In this document: positions 1-8,673 of the stretch, piece by piece
Layout of the letters: every line of letters begins with the position of its first letter
How positions within the stretch are numbered: position 1 is the first letter of the stretch
Origin: Mesorhizobium sp. M00.F.Ca.ET.216.01.1.1
Lineage (GTDB): Bacteria; Pseudomonadota; Alphaproteobacteria; Rhizobiales; Rhizobiaceae
Length of the DNA stretch: 47,001 nucleotides
Direction of reading: 5' to 3'
Assembly (NCBI RefSeq): GCF_004010325.2
Contig: NZ_SADR02000037.1
Span: 1 to 47,001 of the forward strand
Made by a program: the position numbers and the translations under genes
Notes under the pieces: generated by a model
What the model saw: the letters and a program-made list of their open reading frames with translations, nothing else
Database searches by the model: none
Told to the model about the DNA's origin: nothing

Positions 1-138
1 TCCGGCGGTTGCGGGTTTGTCTTTAGAATCAGTCGCTTGAAACTAAAGCGTACCTGAAACCGCCGGGCTTTGCCCGTGGAAATATCGCGATTTCTCTAAT
101 AAATTCAGATGCTTGCCCTTTATGGACACGCACTAGAC

Positions 139-159
139 TAGGGTCAGGACCTATTAATC
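139..159 (+). repeat. Left terminal inverted repeat of IS5-type unit
   Basis: This 21 bp sequence begins TAGGGTCAGGAC and pairs with the reverse complement of 1915-1935 at 18 of 21 positions. The first 12 bases are identical. The leading TA at both ends may be a 2 bp target duplication or part of the repeat. Confidence 0.7.
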
Positions 160-362
160 TGGCATCAACTGCCAAGAGCCATCGCTTTCGGAATAGGCCT
201 CGAACGGCAACTTCCCGCCATTATGAGATTAGACCAAGGTCTCAAAAGCGCCAATTGCAGACATCGGAACCAAAACGTGAGCCTAAGGGACCACGGCAAA
301 AATTAGCTGCATTGGCAGGCCGCGACGACCTTCGAAGCACGCTTCCTAAGGAGGTTTGGCTC

Positions 363-1022
363 TCACCAAATACCCGGGAGAAGCCGCCATCGGACCCGCG
401 CGGCGTAATCCGAATAGCCCGCAAGCTCCGCGCGAAGAATTCGGTCCTCCGTGATGGTGCGGTAGAGCAGAAACGGCAGGCTAAAGAGCACAACGAGCGC
501 AGCCGCAAGCCACGATCCGAGCGCGGGTCCGCTTGCCGCTATGATCAGAAATCCAGCGGTGTAACCAGGGTGGCGGACGAAGGCATAAGGCCCCGTGCTG
601 ACGACGTGCTGGCCGCGGTCGGCCTGGATCCGAATGACTGAGGAGAAAAACCGGTTCACACGCATAGCCCATAGTGCAAGGGCGTAGCCGGCCGCGACCG
701 TGAACAGGCAAACGCCCTGAAGCCAATCGGGCACGTTGTCGCTCCAATGGAAACGGCCACGGTCAAGCCCCGCAACGATCCAATGCATGAACAGAACGAG
801 CGAAAAGACCCTCAGCGAGAGCGGCGGCTTCTTGCCACCCGGCCGCATGCGTTCGCGCAGGAGGTCCGGATCGAGCGCCGCGAACGAAACGATCATGACG
901 ACAGCGAAGATTGCGAGATAGGCCCAAAAGCCCGGGACAGCGATCGTGCCGGCCGCTGAGAACAATGCGGCGGCCGCGGCGACCACAAACAAACCTGCCT
1001 TGAAGTAAGCCGAGACGGGCAT
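363..1022 (-). CDS. Isoprenylcysteine-type (ICMT/PEMT family) membrane methyltransferase
   Basis: A 219-residue integral membrane protein with hydrophobic segments around residues 8-27, 33-50, 70-85, 103-120 and 155-185. The signature GPYAFVRHPGY lies at residues 144-154 and a YSDYAARVRWRLLP tail at 203-216. Both are typical of the isoprenylcysteine carboxyl methyltransferase / NnrU-like superfamily, which binds S-adenosylmethionine through the conserved RHPxY region and a C-terminal Glu (TED, about 191-193). Bacterial members methylate diverse small or lipid substrates, and the substrate here cannot be read from sequence. A GAGGTGG stretch precedes the ATG. The gene appears intact although the transposase beside it is decayed. 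It lies inside the inverted-repeat-bounded unit, so it may have travelled with the IS. Confidence 0.85.
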   Translation of the reverse strand: MPVSAYFKAGLFVVAAAAALFSAAGTIAVPGFWAYLAIFAVVMIVSFAALDPDLLRERMRPGGKKPPLSLRVFSLVLFMHWIVAGLDRGRFHWSDNVPDWLQGVCLFTVAAGYALALWAMRVNRFFSSVIRIQADRGQHVVSTGPYAFVRHPGYTAGFLIIAASGPALGSWLAAALVVLFSLPFLLYRTITEDRILRAELAGYSDYAARVRWRLLPGIW

Positions 1023-1167
1023 CCGCTGCCTGCCACCTCAAAGGAGACGCGAAGTACGGTGTCCAGTTTACCCCGATGTCTGGCTTGGGCCAACAGGGGA
1101 CGGTGGCATTTGCCACTTGCGGCGGCATCGACGGATTGATTCAATGGTTGCGCGAGGAGGCGCTGCC

Positions 1168-1916
1168 ATGAGTGATTTGATGCTGTTGTCTGAGGCGCAG
1201 ATGCGCCGCATTAAGCCATCCATTGTCGCACGGTATTCCGCGAGTGGACGACCGCCGGATCATCAGTGGTATTGTCTTCGTTATTCGGAACGGATTGCGC
1301 TGGCGCGACGCGCCTAAAGAATATGGTCCCCACAAGACGATTTATAATCGCTTCATCCGATGGAGCAGGCTTGGTGTGTTCTGTCGAATCTTAGCCGAAC
1401 TCGCAGCCAGACGCGGCAAGCCGGAACAATTGATGATCGATGCTACCCATTTGAAAGCACATCGGACGGCAGCCAGCCTGTTAAAAAAGGGGATGTTCCT
1501 AGACGTATCGGGCGGACCAAAGGTGGTTTGAATTCGAAACTACACGCGGTGTGCGATAGCCAGGGCCGACCTTTGATCATGTTGCTAAGCGAAGTCCAGA
1601 TGAGCGATTTCAGAGGGGCCGCGCTTATGCTCAAAGCCTTGCCCAAGGCCAAAGCAATGCTTGCAGACAAGGGATACGAGGCCGACTGGTTTCGAAAGGC
1701 GCTGGCTGATCGCAGAATCACCGCCTGCATTCCGTCAAAGGCCAACAGAAAGGTCCCAATCCCGCACGATGTTGTGCTCTACAAGCAACGTCACAAATCG
1801 AAAACATGTTCGGAAAACTCAAAGACTGGCGTCGTATTCACACTCGATACGACCGCTGCGCCCACACCTTTTTCTCAAGCATATGCATAGCAGCGGCCGT
1901 GATCTTCTGGCTCTGA
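1168..1916 (+). pseudogene. IS5 family (IS427 group) transposase, multiply frameshifted
   Basis: The DDE transposase reads across several frames. Frame 1 from ATG 1168 gives MSDLMLLSEAQM. Another frame from about 1223 gives PRVDDRRIISGIVF and WRDAPKEYGPHKT. The first frame from about 1490 gives GGLNSKLHAVCD and ADKGYEADWFR. The third frame from about 1797 gives IENMFGKLKDWRRI and ends at TGA 1914-1916. The total of about 250 codons matches a full-length IS427-group transposase, so only frameshifts (at least three) separate it from an intact gene. Some IS5 elements use one programmed frameshift; three or more indicate decay. The catalytic DGxxD, DKGY and C-terminal E/K-rich (FGKLKDWRR) blocks are all recognisable. 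Confidence 0.85.
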
Positions 1917-1935
1917 TTAGTGAGTCCTGACCCTA
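1915..1935 (-). repeat. Right terminal inverted repeat of IS5-type unit
   Basis: It starts within the transposase stop region and matches 139-159 in inverted orientation at 18 of 21 positions. TA flanks it on the outside. Confidence 0.7.
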
Positions 1936-2040
1936 AGTCATCGTGCGCTTGTTATTGTGCAGTGCAGCAACGATATTGCTGCATGTGCGTTGTGCGCAGC
2001 GCTGCCGCCATTTTTGGCGGCCGGAACAAAGGATACTAAT

Positions 2041-3237
2041 TTGCGAAAAATCTCCGACACGATCACCCGCCTTGCGGCATTCCGCGCCGGGCAGAGTTTT
2101 CAAAGCCACGGCCAAGGCCGCGATCGGTTATCGGATCTGGCGGATTTCGGCTCCAATCCGGGCGCCTTGCGGGCGAGGATCTACGTTCCGGATGCTTTGC
2201 CTGAAGCGGCGCCTCTTGTCGTGGTGCTGCATGGCTGCATGCAGACCGCAGCCGGGTACGACCATGGTTCCGGCTGGTCGCAACTGGCCGACCAGGAAGG
2301 TTTTGCCCTGCTGTTTCCCGAGCAGCAACGCGCCAACAATCCCAACCTCTGCTTCAACTGGTTCGTGCCCAGCGATACAAAGCGGAACGGCGGAGAGGCC
2401 CTTTCCATCCGCCAGATGATTGAGGCGGTTGTCGCTGAAGATGGCCTCGACCGTAAGCGTATCTTTATCACCGGCCTCTCCGCCGGAGGCGCCATGACAT
2501 CGGTGATGCTGGCTTGCTACCCGGAGGTCTTCGCCGGTGGCGCGATCATCGCCGGCCTGCCGTATGGGAGCGCAAAGACTATCCCGGAAGCCTTCGACCG
2601 CATGCGCGGTCATGGCGCGCCCTCGGAAAGGCAATTGCAGAAGGCCCTGCGCGGTGCCTCGCCGCACAAAGGTCCTTGGCCTTCTATATCGGTCTGGCAC
2701 GGCTCCACCGATCAAACCGTAGCATCCTCCAATGCTGATGCCATCGTCGGACAATGGCGAGCCATTCACGGGCTCGATGCACGTTCAGTCCGATCAGAAA
2801 TTGTGGATGGTCATTCACGGCGTGTCTGGTGCAATGCCCAAGGGCAGGAAATCATTGAGGAATATCGCATCGCCGGAATGGGCCACGGTACGCCGCTTGA
2901 TACGGCCGGTGACGCGGCGCTGGGCGCTGAGGGACCGTTCATGCTCGACATCGGCATCTCGTCCACCTCGCATATTGCGCGCTTCTGGGGCATAGCGAAG
3001 TCAGGTAGGAACCGGGCGGCGAAAACCAGGCCGGTGAAAGCCAACGGCGAGACTCGCTCTGCCCGTCTCTCAACTACTTTGTCGATGCCCGAAATCGAGA
3101 TTCCCAAAATGCCACACCCTGCGCCACGCGCTGCGAGGGGAAATGGTCCACCTTCTCAGGAGCCCAACTCCGCCGCAGAGATCCGAAAGGTTATAGAGGA
3201 TGCCCTGCGATCGGCTGGCTTGATGCGGAATGTCTGA
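2041..3237 (+). CDS. PHB depolymerase family esterase (alpha/beta hydrolase)
   Basis: A 398-residue esterase of the poly(3-hydroxybutyrate) depolymerase family (Esterase_phb, LpqC-like). From the chosen start, the oxyanion-hole motif LHGCMQTA lies at about 63-70, the nucleophile elbow GLSAGG at 145-150 (Ser147), the acid in WHGSTDQTV (Asp224) and the His in AGMGHGTP (His282), so the triad is complete. The likely start is TTG 2041, 7 nt after AAAGGA at 2028-2033, giving MRKISDTITRL, a familiar N-terminus for this family. An ATG at 1957 would add 28 residues without a good ribosome site. There is no export signal, so the enzyme probably acts inside the cell on short polyester or acyl esters. 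The C-terminal 90 residues are Pro/Ala-rich and unlike the catalytic fold. The IS end lies only 105 bp upstream, so the native promoter may have been lost. Confidence 0.87.
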   Translation: MRKISDTITRLAAFRAGQSFQSHGQGRDRLSDLADFGSNPGALRARIYVPDALPEAAPLVVVLHGCMQTAAGYDHGSGWSQLADQEGFALLFPEQQRANNPNLCFNWFVPSDTKRNGGEALSIRQMIEAVVAEDGLDRKRIFITGLSAGGAMTSVMLACYPEVFAGGAIIAGLPYGSAKTIPEAFDRMRGHGAPSERQLQKALRGASPHKGPWPSISVWHGSTDQTVASSNADAIVGQWRAIHGLDARSVRSEIVDGHSRRVWCNAQGQEIIEEYRIAGMGHGTPLDTAGDAALGAEGPFMLDIGISSTSHIARFWGIAKSGRNRAAKTRPVKANGETRSARLSTTLSMPEIEIPKMPHPAPRAARGNGPPSQEPNSAAEIRKVIEDALRSAGLMRNV

Positions 3238-3281
3238 ACCGAGGCTCCTGCTGACCGACCTGAGGTCTCTGGCGCGCCCGG

Positions 3282-3305
3282 ATGCAGTGCGCTTGAGCGC
3301 TGCAT
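3282..3305 (+). terminator. Possible hairpin downstream of esterase
   Basis: An imperfect stem, ATGCAG..GCGC against GCGCTGCAT, around a TTGA loop, 45 bp after the esterase stop. It lacks a T-run, so the assignment is weak. Confidence 0.3.
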
Positions 3306-3514
3306 TCGGCTTGACGGCAGCCGAGGACACCAACCGACCATGCGCGCCAAATGCGGAAGTTGGGTAGGCTACCTGCCGACGTTTGCGCCGAACGCAGCCA
3401 ATGTCACGAGTCGAGTCCGAAGCGATCTATAGATCGGGGCACAGGGGAACGGCAACTTGGAAGCCATTTTGTTATTGTTGCGTCTCAGGTCCCCACAAAG
3501 CGTCAGGAGATTCC

Positions 3515-3867
3515 GCCGAATTGTTCGTCCGTTCAAACTTGGAGCATACCGATTTCTTCGTCCCCTGTGCGACGTCCGCCCATCCGGCGAGTCGCTGAAC
3601 GTCGGCGACGGTCTGCTTCGCCTCTTGCCCGACCGGCCCGTCGCCGATCCGGATGGGTATCCGAGGGTGCTAGTCGATCTGTGGCCCATGGCCTATCGCT
3701 TCAAGAAGGGGCATCACGTCACAGTGCAGGTTTCCAGCGGCGCCGCGATTTGCGCGAAATCTGGGAACGGGGGAGCCGCTCAGAACGGCGACCACGATGA
3801 TGGTGGCTGAGCAGAGCATCTTCCGCGACCCGGCTCATCCGTCGGCTGTCATTTTGCCCATGAAGCC
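3515..3867 (+). pseudogene. CocE/NonD hydrolase C-terminal relic
   Basis: A fragment of the C-terminal jelly-roll domain of CocE/NonD (X-prolyl dipeptidyl-peptidase-like) hydrolases, read in three pieces. One frame gives FVRSNLEHTDFFV (from about 3521). A shifted frame gives GDGLLRLLPDRPVADPDG and DLWPMAYRFKKGHHVTVQV (about 3560-3743). The first frame again gives RFARNLGTGEPL and AEQSIFRDPAHPSAVILP (3746-3862). The order and spacing agree with the family, so about 110 residues survive with two frameshifts. The catalytic N-terminal domain is absent, leaving no activity. The rest of 3238-3969 shows no gene. Confidence 0.75.
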
Positions 3868-3969
3868 AAATCATTCTGCTGACCGTGGCGAACTTTCGCG
3901 CATCAAAAGTCGCACATTGAATCATGATGAGATCTGGTGGAGGTGTCCGCTGAGGTTCCATCGCCAATG

Positions 3970-5790
3970 TCAGGTCCCTCTCGTGAAGCCGTCGGCGCTC
4001 CAGCGTTCACTGCCCACGCCGTGATGCACGAAGAAGAGGCCGGCCGGGTCGTATTTGTCCTTCACGGCGAGGAGCCTTGCGTAGTTCGCGCCCCAAAAAG
4101 ATTCCCGCCACGCCTCGTCGAAGAAATCGCTTTCCGACACATAGGAGCCGACGGCCGGCAGTTTACGCGCCTCGGTCATTGCGTTGTCGACCGCGGCTGC
4201 ATGCCGGCGGGCGGTCGGCACGTCGGGCTCGTGACCGGGAATGCCGGGGTAGGTCGGCGGCCCTTCGGCGCCGCTGATGGCCAGCGCGAAGGCGTCGAGC
4301 ACCGCCGGGTTCGTCGCCATGTCGTGGGCCGCCTCGATCGCCTCCGCAGAGGCGCCGGCCAGGCCCTTGTTGAAGTGCAAGGAGATGCCCCAATGCCGGG
4401 TCGCCGCGAACAGAGCATCGGCGAGACGGCCCTGCTGGCCCGGTTGCAGGAGGGAGGACGGAAGCCAGGCGGACTGATAACCGTGCAGGACCTGCCCCGC
4501 TTCCCCCACGTTGCCTGCCCAGAACAGGTTGGCTTTTGGCGCGCCGGGGCGATCGTCGGCAATCACCAATCCGGGAAGTTGCGTGAGAAATGCGGGGTCC
4601 CAGAAATTTCGAGCCGGCACCGCCATGATCATCGGCTCAGAGTCGAGGCTGAAATCCTGCGGAGCGCCTTCCAGCCAGCTCAAGAACGGCCGCCAGACCG
4701 TCTCCGCCTGCAGCTGGTCGAGCCCTTGGAACACCATTGCGATATCGAGAACGTTGCCCGGCCGGAGGCGGATCTGCTCGCCCCAATGCGGATTGAACAG
4801 CGCCGCGCCGTAGAATTCCAGGATCTGGCCGATCAGCCGGCGGAAGGCGGCGTCCGATGCCGCCTTGATCGTCGCGAACACCGCACCGAAGAACTCTGGC
4901 AGTTCGTGTGTGCGCAGCGTAAGCCGCGTTACCACGCCGAGGCTGCCGCCACCGCCGCCCTTGATTCCCCAGAATAGGTCAGGGTTCGTACAGGCGTTGG
5001 CGATCCTCACTTCGCCATCGGCGGTAACGATCTCTGCCTCCAGCAGGCTCGCCGCGGCCATCCCGTAGGCCTTCGAGAAACTGCCGAAGCCGCCGCTCAG
5101 GATCAGGCCCGCAACGCCCACCGTCAGGCAGCCGCCGCCCTGGACGTAGCGGCCCGCCTTCGTCGTGACGGCGTCGTAAACGTGACCCCAGATCGCGCCT
5201 GCCTCGACGGTGACGGCCGGCTGCGGCGGCTGTTGCCCGGCACATCCCGTGGCGACGAACGCATCATGCAAGGCGACGGCGTTCATTTTGCGTGTCCAGA
5301 TCACCACGGAATCGGGGGCACTGGAGGTGCCCTGATAGCTATGCCCGCCGCCCTTCACGACCAGCCGCAAATTGTTCTCGCGGGCGAAATTGACCGCCGC
5401 CACGACGTCGCTGGTCGTTCGGGCGGCCACCGCATAGGCGCTCGGCTGAGACGTCCAGCCATCGACCCAGCCGAGGGTCTGCGTCAGCCCGACCTCGTCG
5501 CCAAGGTAATAGGGATTCTTCAGTTCCTTGAAGACATCGGCGCAGCGGGGGCTCGACGGCGCTTCCATGCACGCGGCGAGCGGTGAGCGAACCTTTACGA
5601 GTTGGCCCTCGACCTCCTGGTTAAGCCGGTCCCAACTTGCCTGGGACGGCCATTCCGGGTCAGTCGGACGGACGCGCGACATCGAACGGTCTGCTGCCGT
5701 CGCCTGGATCGGGCTGAGCACCCACGACCACAAGCTGTGCAGGAAGGGGAGGGCTGCTGCGGTTGTTCGCAATAGACGTCTTCTGTTCAT
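3970..5790 (-). CDS. Tat-exported FAD-linked oxidoreductase (BBE/PCMH family)
   Basis: A 606-residue secreted flavoenzyme. The N-terminus NRRRLLRT followed by a hydrophobic stretch to about residue 32 is a twin-arginine signal, so the protein is probably folded with FAD before export. The PCMH-type FAD domain spans about 115-290, with VVKGGGHSYQG (His150) and GGGCLTVGVAGL (Cys221). These match the His and Cys that bind FAD doubly and covalently in berberine-bridge-enzyme-like oxidases. The BBE C-terminal motif (NYARLLAVKDKYDPAGLF) lies at about 565-582. Members oxidise sugars, alcohols or alkaloid-like phenols with oxygen; the substrate here is unknown. AAGGACGGGG precedes the ATG. It is transcribed divergently from the alpha/beta hydrolase at 6039 across a 248 bp spacer. 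A long open frame on the opposite strand is only a GC-rich shadow. Confidence 0.88.
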   Translation of the reverse strand: MNRRRLLRTTAAALPFLHSLWSWVLSPIQATAADRSMSRVRPTDPEWPSQASWDRLNQEVEGQLVKVRSPLAACMEAPSSPRCADVFKELKNPYYLGDEVGLTQTLGWVDGWTSQPSAYAVAARTTSDVVAAVNFARENNLRLVVKGGGHSYQGTSSAPDSVVIWTRKMNAVALHDAFVATGCAGQQPPQPAVTVEAGAIWGHVYDAVTTKAGRYVQGGGCLTVGVAGLILSGGFGSFSKAYGMAAASLLEAEIVTADGEVRIANACTNPDLFWGIKGGGGGSLGVVTRLTLRTHELPEFFGAVFATIKAASDAAFRRLIGQILEFYGAALFNPHWGEQIRLRPGNVLDIAMVFQGLDQLQAETVWRPFLSWLEGAPQDFSLDSEPMIMAVPARNFWDPAFLTQLPGLVIADDRPGAPKANLFWAGNVGEAGQVLHGYQSAWLPSSLLQPGQQGRLADALFAATRHWGISLHFNKGLAGASAEAIEAAHDMATNPAVLDAFALAISGAEGPPTYPGIPGHEPDVPTARRHAAAVDNAMTEARKLPAVGSYVSESDFFDEAWRESFWGANYARLLAVKDKYDPAGLFFVHHGVGSERWSADGFTRGT

Positions 5791-6038
5791 TTGACCCCGT
5801 CCTTAGCCCGAAGGCCCGTGTTCGATGGCCTGGAGATAGGCTACCGCCGCCTCGGCGCATCCGCAATGATCGCGAGCGAGGCTTGCACCGCGGCACCGCG
5901 CTTAGGTTCCTTGCCTTGCCGTGGGTGCGCCGACCGACCGACCCGCCCTGGCCTTCCCCAGCATAACGCGATCGGTTTGAGGTACATCAAGGCGCCCCGG
6001 ACTCAATCGAATAGGATGGCACAAAGTGGATTTCGAGA

Positions 6039-7058
6039 ATGGCGGTCATGGTCGGGATCAGATGGTTGTTATTGGCGGTCTCCATCGTTGTGCTGGCCGC
6101 CGGCGGACTGGTTTTCCTGTCCTACAACAATGAGATCAGCCGCGCGCGTGCCGCGGTCGAGAGCGGAGCCAAGGTCGCGAAAACCGCCGCCGGGCCGATC
6201 GAATACGCTGATAGGGGCGATGGCATTCCGCTCCTTTCTATCCACGGTGCGGGTGGCGGATGGGATCAGGGTTTGGCCAACGTTGCCGATCTCGTCGGGG
6301 ACGGCTTTCGGGTCATCGCCCCGTCGCGTTTCGGCTATCTGGGAACATCAATCCCCTCCGTTGCTTCGCCCGCCGCTCAGGCCGACGCGCATGCGGCGCT
6401 GCTCTCCTCACTTGACGTCGACAAGGTCATCCTTGTCGGCATCTCGGCTGGCGCGCGCTCGGCAATCGAACTCGCTCTTCGCCATCCGGATAAGGTGGCG
6501 GCGCTCATTCTGATCGTCCCCGGAACATACGCGCCCGAGAGCCCCGTCATGGTCGAGGGCAGTCGTGGCAGCGCGTTTGTCTTCTGGCTGGTCAACGCCG
6601 GAGCTGACTTCGCCTGGTGGGCGACCGAGAAGATTGCTCCGTCGGCTCTCATCCGTTTCATCGGCGTGCCGCCGGAATTGGTCGATGCAGCCTCGGAAGA
6701 AGAGCGGAATCGGGTGATGACCATCGTTCGGAGCATCGAACCGCTTTCGCGGCGCTTCCCCGGCATCAACATCGACAGTACGCCCGATCTCCAACGCCTG
6801 CCTCTCGAAAAGATCGCCACGCCAACTTTGGTCATGTCGGCCCGAGATGATCTGTTCAATACGCTGCCCGCGGCTGAGTTCGCAGCGAGCACGATTCCAA
6901 ACGCAAAGTTGGTCGTCTATCACACTGGCGGGCATCTCCTTGTGGGGCATGAGGAGGACGCAAGGGAGGTGATCGGCGACTTTCTTGCCCGGGCCGGGGT
7001 GGCGCCGTTGTCCAAACCTCCCCTGGCCGCGGCAGCCCGGCCACAGCCGCCGCTTTGA
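6039..7058 (+). CDS. Membrane-anchored alpha/beta hydrolase
   Basis: A 339-residue protein. Residues 6-28 form an uncleaved hydrophobic anchor, so the catalytic domain probably faces the periplasm. Motifs appear in order: HGAGGG at 69-74 (oxyanion loop), VGISAGA at 133-139 with Ser136 as nucleophile, SARDDLF at 267-273 supplying the acid, and TGGHLLVGH at 296-304 with His299. This is a complete alpha/beta hydrolase triad. The C-terminal 25 residues are Pro/Ala-rich. The fold fits a carboxylesterase or a C-C hydrolase, and the substrate cannot be told. A 40 bp gap separates it from the truncated quinone reductase at 7099, so they may once have been co-transcribed. Confidence 0.85.
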   Translation: MAVMVGIRWLLLAVSIVVLAAGGLVFLSYNNEISRARAAVESGAKVAKTAAGPIEYADRGDGIPLLSIHGAGGGWDQGLANVADLVGDGFRVIAPSRFGYLGTSIPSVASPAAQADAHAALLSSLDVDKVILVGISAGARSAIELALRHPDKVAALILIVPGTYAPESPVMVEGSRGSAFVFWLVNAGADFAWWATEKIAPSALIRFIGVPPELVDAASEEERNRVMTIVRSIEPLSRRFPGINIDSTPDLQRLPLEKIATPTLVMSARDDLFNTLPAAEFAASTIPNAKLVVYHTGGHLLVGHEEDAREVIGDFLARAGVAPLSKPPLAAAARPQPPL

Positions 7059-7098
7059 AACGGTCGCGACCTTCCAGGACTATGGAGAAACACATCAG

Positions 7099-7422
7099 AT
7101 GACCAGGCGCATCGCTATTGTCCAGGGCCATCCAGACCCGGCTGGCCAACACCTCCTTCACGCTATGGCCGACGCTTATGCCGAAGGCGCGACTGCAGCG
7201 GGGCACCAGGTACGCCGCGTCGAAGTGGCCAAGCTCGACTTTCCACTGCTGCGTACGATCAAGGATTTCGAGACCGGGGCGTTGCCGCCAAGCGCGCGGC
7301 CGCAAACTGTGGTAGGAGCTCGTAGCACATATCTTGGTCGCCCAGAGTGCCTTGTTGAGGCCATGCCGGCAAAGGCGGAAAGATGTCGGCCTACACGCGT
7401 TGGCCCGTGGACAAGTGTGTAA
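7099..7422 (+). pseudogene. Truncated NAD(P)H dehydrogenase (quinone), flavodoxin-like
   Basis: The start at ATG 7099 gives RRIAIVQGHPDPAGQHLLHA, then AYAEGATAAGHQVRRVEVAKL and FPLLRTIKDF. This is the N-terminal 65 residues of a Kef/MdaB-type quinone reductase, including the phosphate-binding loop. After about 7295 the expected PLWLGxMPALLK block is missing and the frame runs into unrelated sequence before stopping at 7422. Such enzymes are normally 190-260 residues long. The gene is therefore cut by a deletion and should not make a working flavoprotein. Confidence 0.65.
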
Positions 7423-7508
7423 TTGCCCCTTGGCGTACTCGGAGGTTAGGGCATGTGGAACGATGTCGCTATCGCAGTGTTAAATGGTGAAAAGAGGGAC
7501 GCAGTACG

Positions 7509-8068
7509 GTGGCTGATCTCAAAGAGACGGCATTTGTCGCGCGGCTCGCGGCACGCGGCACGGGTTCTCAAGGGACGCGGTAGAAACCGTGCTGCGTGCC
7601 CTGCGCTCGGGCGGCGGTTCCATGGCCCAGTTCAGCCATGCCGAATTCGGCGGGATGTCGCAGTGGTCATCAGGCATGACAATGGTCGGCGACATGTTCA
7701 ACGATGCGCTAAGGGCGAAGCTGAACGCTGTGGCGACGGATCTCGCAGCTTATCTGCGGGAGAATCCTGAGGTGGCCCGTAATGAACCTGCCGAAGTGAG
7801 CTATAGATCGCAGCAGCAGGTAGCTAAAAGTTGGCCGAGCGGACTCGGCACACCCTCATCGACCGGATCGCAGAACCATCTGCGCTACGCAATCTATCCC
7901 GAAGCGCGGCGACTGGTCATCGAGGATGCCGGGCAGCGTACGATCTACGACACCGGCGATCACGTCATTTCGGGGATCGCCCAGGCGCAAAGTACGGATG
8001 CGTCGCTGACATTCCGCAGCCAGAACGGCCTTGTGCGGCTGTCGGAGCTGAAGAAGGTCGATGCTTAA
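7509..8068 (+). pseudogene. Conserved hypothetical gene with N-terminal frameshift
   Basis: The downstream frame (about 7565-8068) gives FSRDAVETVLRALRSGGGSM, then AQFSHAEFGGMSQW and GMTMVGDMFNDALRAKL, a pattern I associate with short uncharacterised proteobacterial proteins with this FSHPEFGG-type motif. The natural N-terminus seems to be in another frame: GTG 7509, preceded by AGAGGGA, reads ADLKETAFVARLAARGTG, and a one-base shift near 7562 joins the two. A start at GTG 7589 would yield a shortened 159-residue protein. The C-terminal half contains IYPEARRLVIEDAGQRTIYD, a beta-rich stretch. Function unknown. A strong hairpin follows the stop. Confidence 0.6.
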
Positions 8069-8090
8069 GGTGTGGCCCTATTTGACTAAT

Positions 8091-8133
8091 GCGCTGCGGT
8101 GATGCTCGCGCCCCGCGCCATTCACCGCAGCGC
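8091..8133. terminator. Bidirectional hairpin between convergent genes
   Basis: The perfect 12 bp inverted repeat GCGCTGCGGTGA / TCACCGCAGCGC spans 8091-8102 and 8122-8133 around a 19 nt loop. It sits in the 70 bp gap between two convergent genes. It has no T-run, so it may terminate weakly or serve as a protein site. Confidence 0.6.
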
Positions 8134-8140
8134 GAGGTGC

Positions 8141-8647
8141 CTAAAGACGTCCTTCTTCGCCTCTTTGCGTTTCCGCCGCTCCGTCTGCGGCCCGTTCGAG
8201 CGCAACCATTTTCTTGACCAGGGCAAGCAGATCGCGCTTGGTGCCGTGCGGCAGGGACACGACCTGTTGCGCGAGCTCCATGGTGTCGCGCGCTTCCTCC
8301 GGCGTGCGGCCCCATAGATGCGGGGCAGCGCTGAACAGCATTTCCATTGGCATGAATCCGAGGATTTCGCACAGGTGGATCATGCGCGTGACGTGCATTT
8401 TTGAGAACGCGCGTTCATAGCGGCCATAAACCTGCATCGAAAGGCCAAGCAAGGGCGCGAGCTCGGCGCGCGTCAGATCCTTGTCCTCGCGCGCCTTGCG
8501 GATGAAGGTGGCAATTCTTTCATCGAGCTCGCCGAGGGTTTTGATGCCTTCGAACCCCGGGCGGCGGAAAACAGGCTTGTCGATCTCGGGGTCGATCGTC
8601 TCAACCAATTCCATTTTGTTTTTATAGGCGTCCATATCCTTAGGCAC
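8141..8647 (-). CDS. XRE-family transcriptional regulator
   Basis: A 168-residue protein with one central helix-turn-helix: residues about 50-105 include RKAREDKDLTRAELAPLLGL followed by QVYGRYERAFSKMHVTRMI, a lambda-repressor-type fold. The C-terminal third is charged and helical. GTG 8647 is preferred, because GGAGGGAGGGG lies just upstream; an ATG at 8635 is possible. A longer reading to 8782 would overlap the secreted-protein gene and lacks support. It is the last of three leftward genes after ParA and the small secreted protein, as in plasmid or ICE maintenance modules where such a regulator controls the operon. Targets may include the repeats at 9941-10018 (inference). Confidence 0.8.
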   Translation of the reverse strand: MPKDMDAYKNKMELVETIDPEIDKPVFRRPGFEGIKTLGELDERIATFIRKAREDKDLTRAELAPLLGLSMQVYGRYERAFSKMHVTRMIHLCEILGFMPMEMLFSAAPHLWGRTPEEARDTMELAQQVVSLPHGTKRDLLALVKKMVALERAADGAAETQRGEEGRL

Positions 8648-8673
8648 GTCCCCTCCCTCCCACTGAGAGAATA

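Larger units (their letters stand above)
139..1935 (+). mobile_element. Decayed IS5/IS427-like unit carrying a methyltransferase gene
   Basis: Matching inverted ends at 139-159 and 1915-1935 enclose about 1.8 kb. The transposase relic at 1168-1916 finishes inside the right end, as is usual for the IS427 group, whose members are normally near 0.85 kb. Here the left end lies about 1 kb upstream of the transposase start, and an intact methyltransferase gene fills the space on the opposite strand. The unit could be an IS with a passenger gene, or an IS whose left part was displaced by a later insertion. Between the left end and the methyltransferase stop (160-362) I see no gene. Confidence 0.6.

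Noticed and set aside
2128..2769. A 213-residue leftward frame opposite the esterase
   Set aside because: The esterase triad and codon use are clear on the plus strand.
3937..4977. A 346-residue rightward open frame opposite the FAD oxidoreductase
   Set aside because: The GC-rich complement of a well-supported gene; the composition is Arg/Gly/Glu-rich with no motif.
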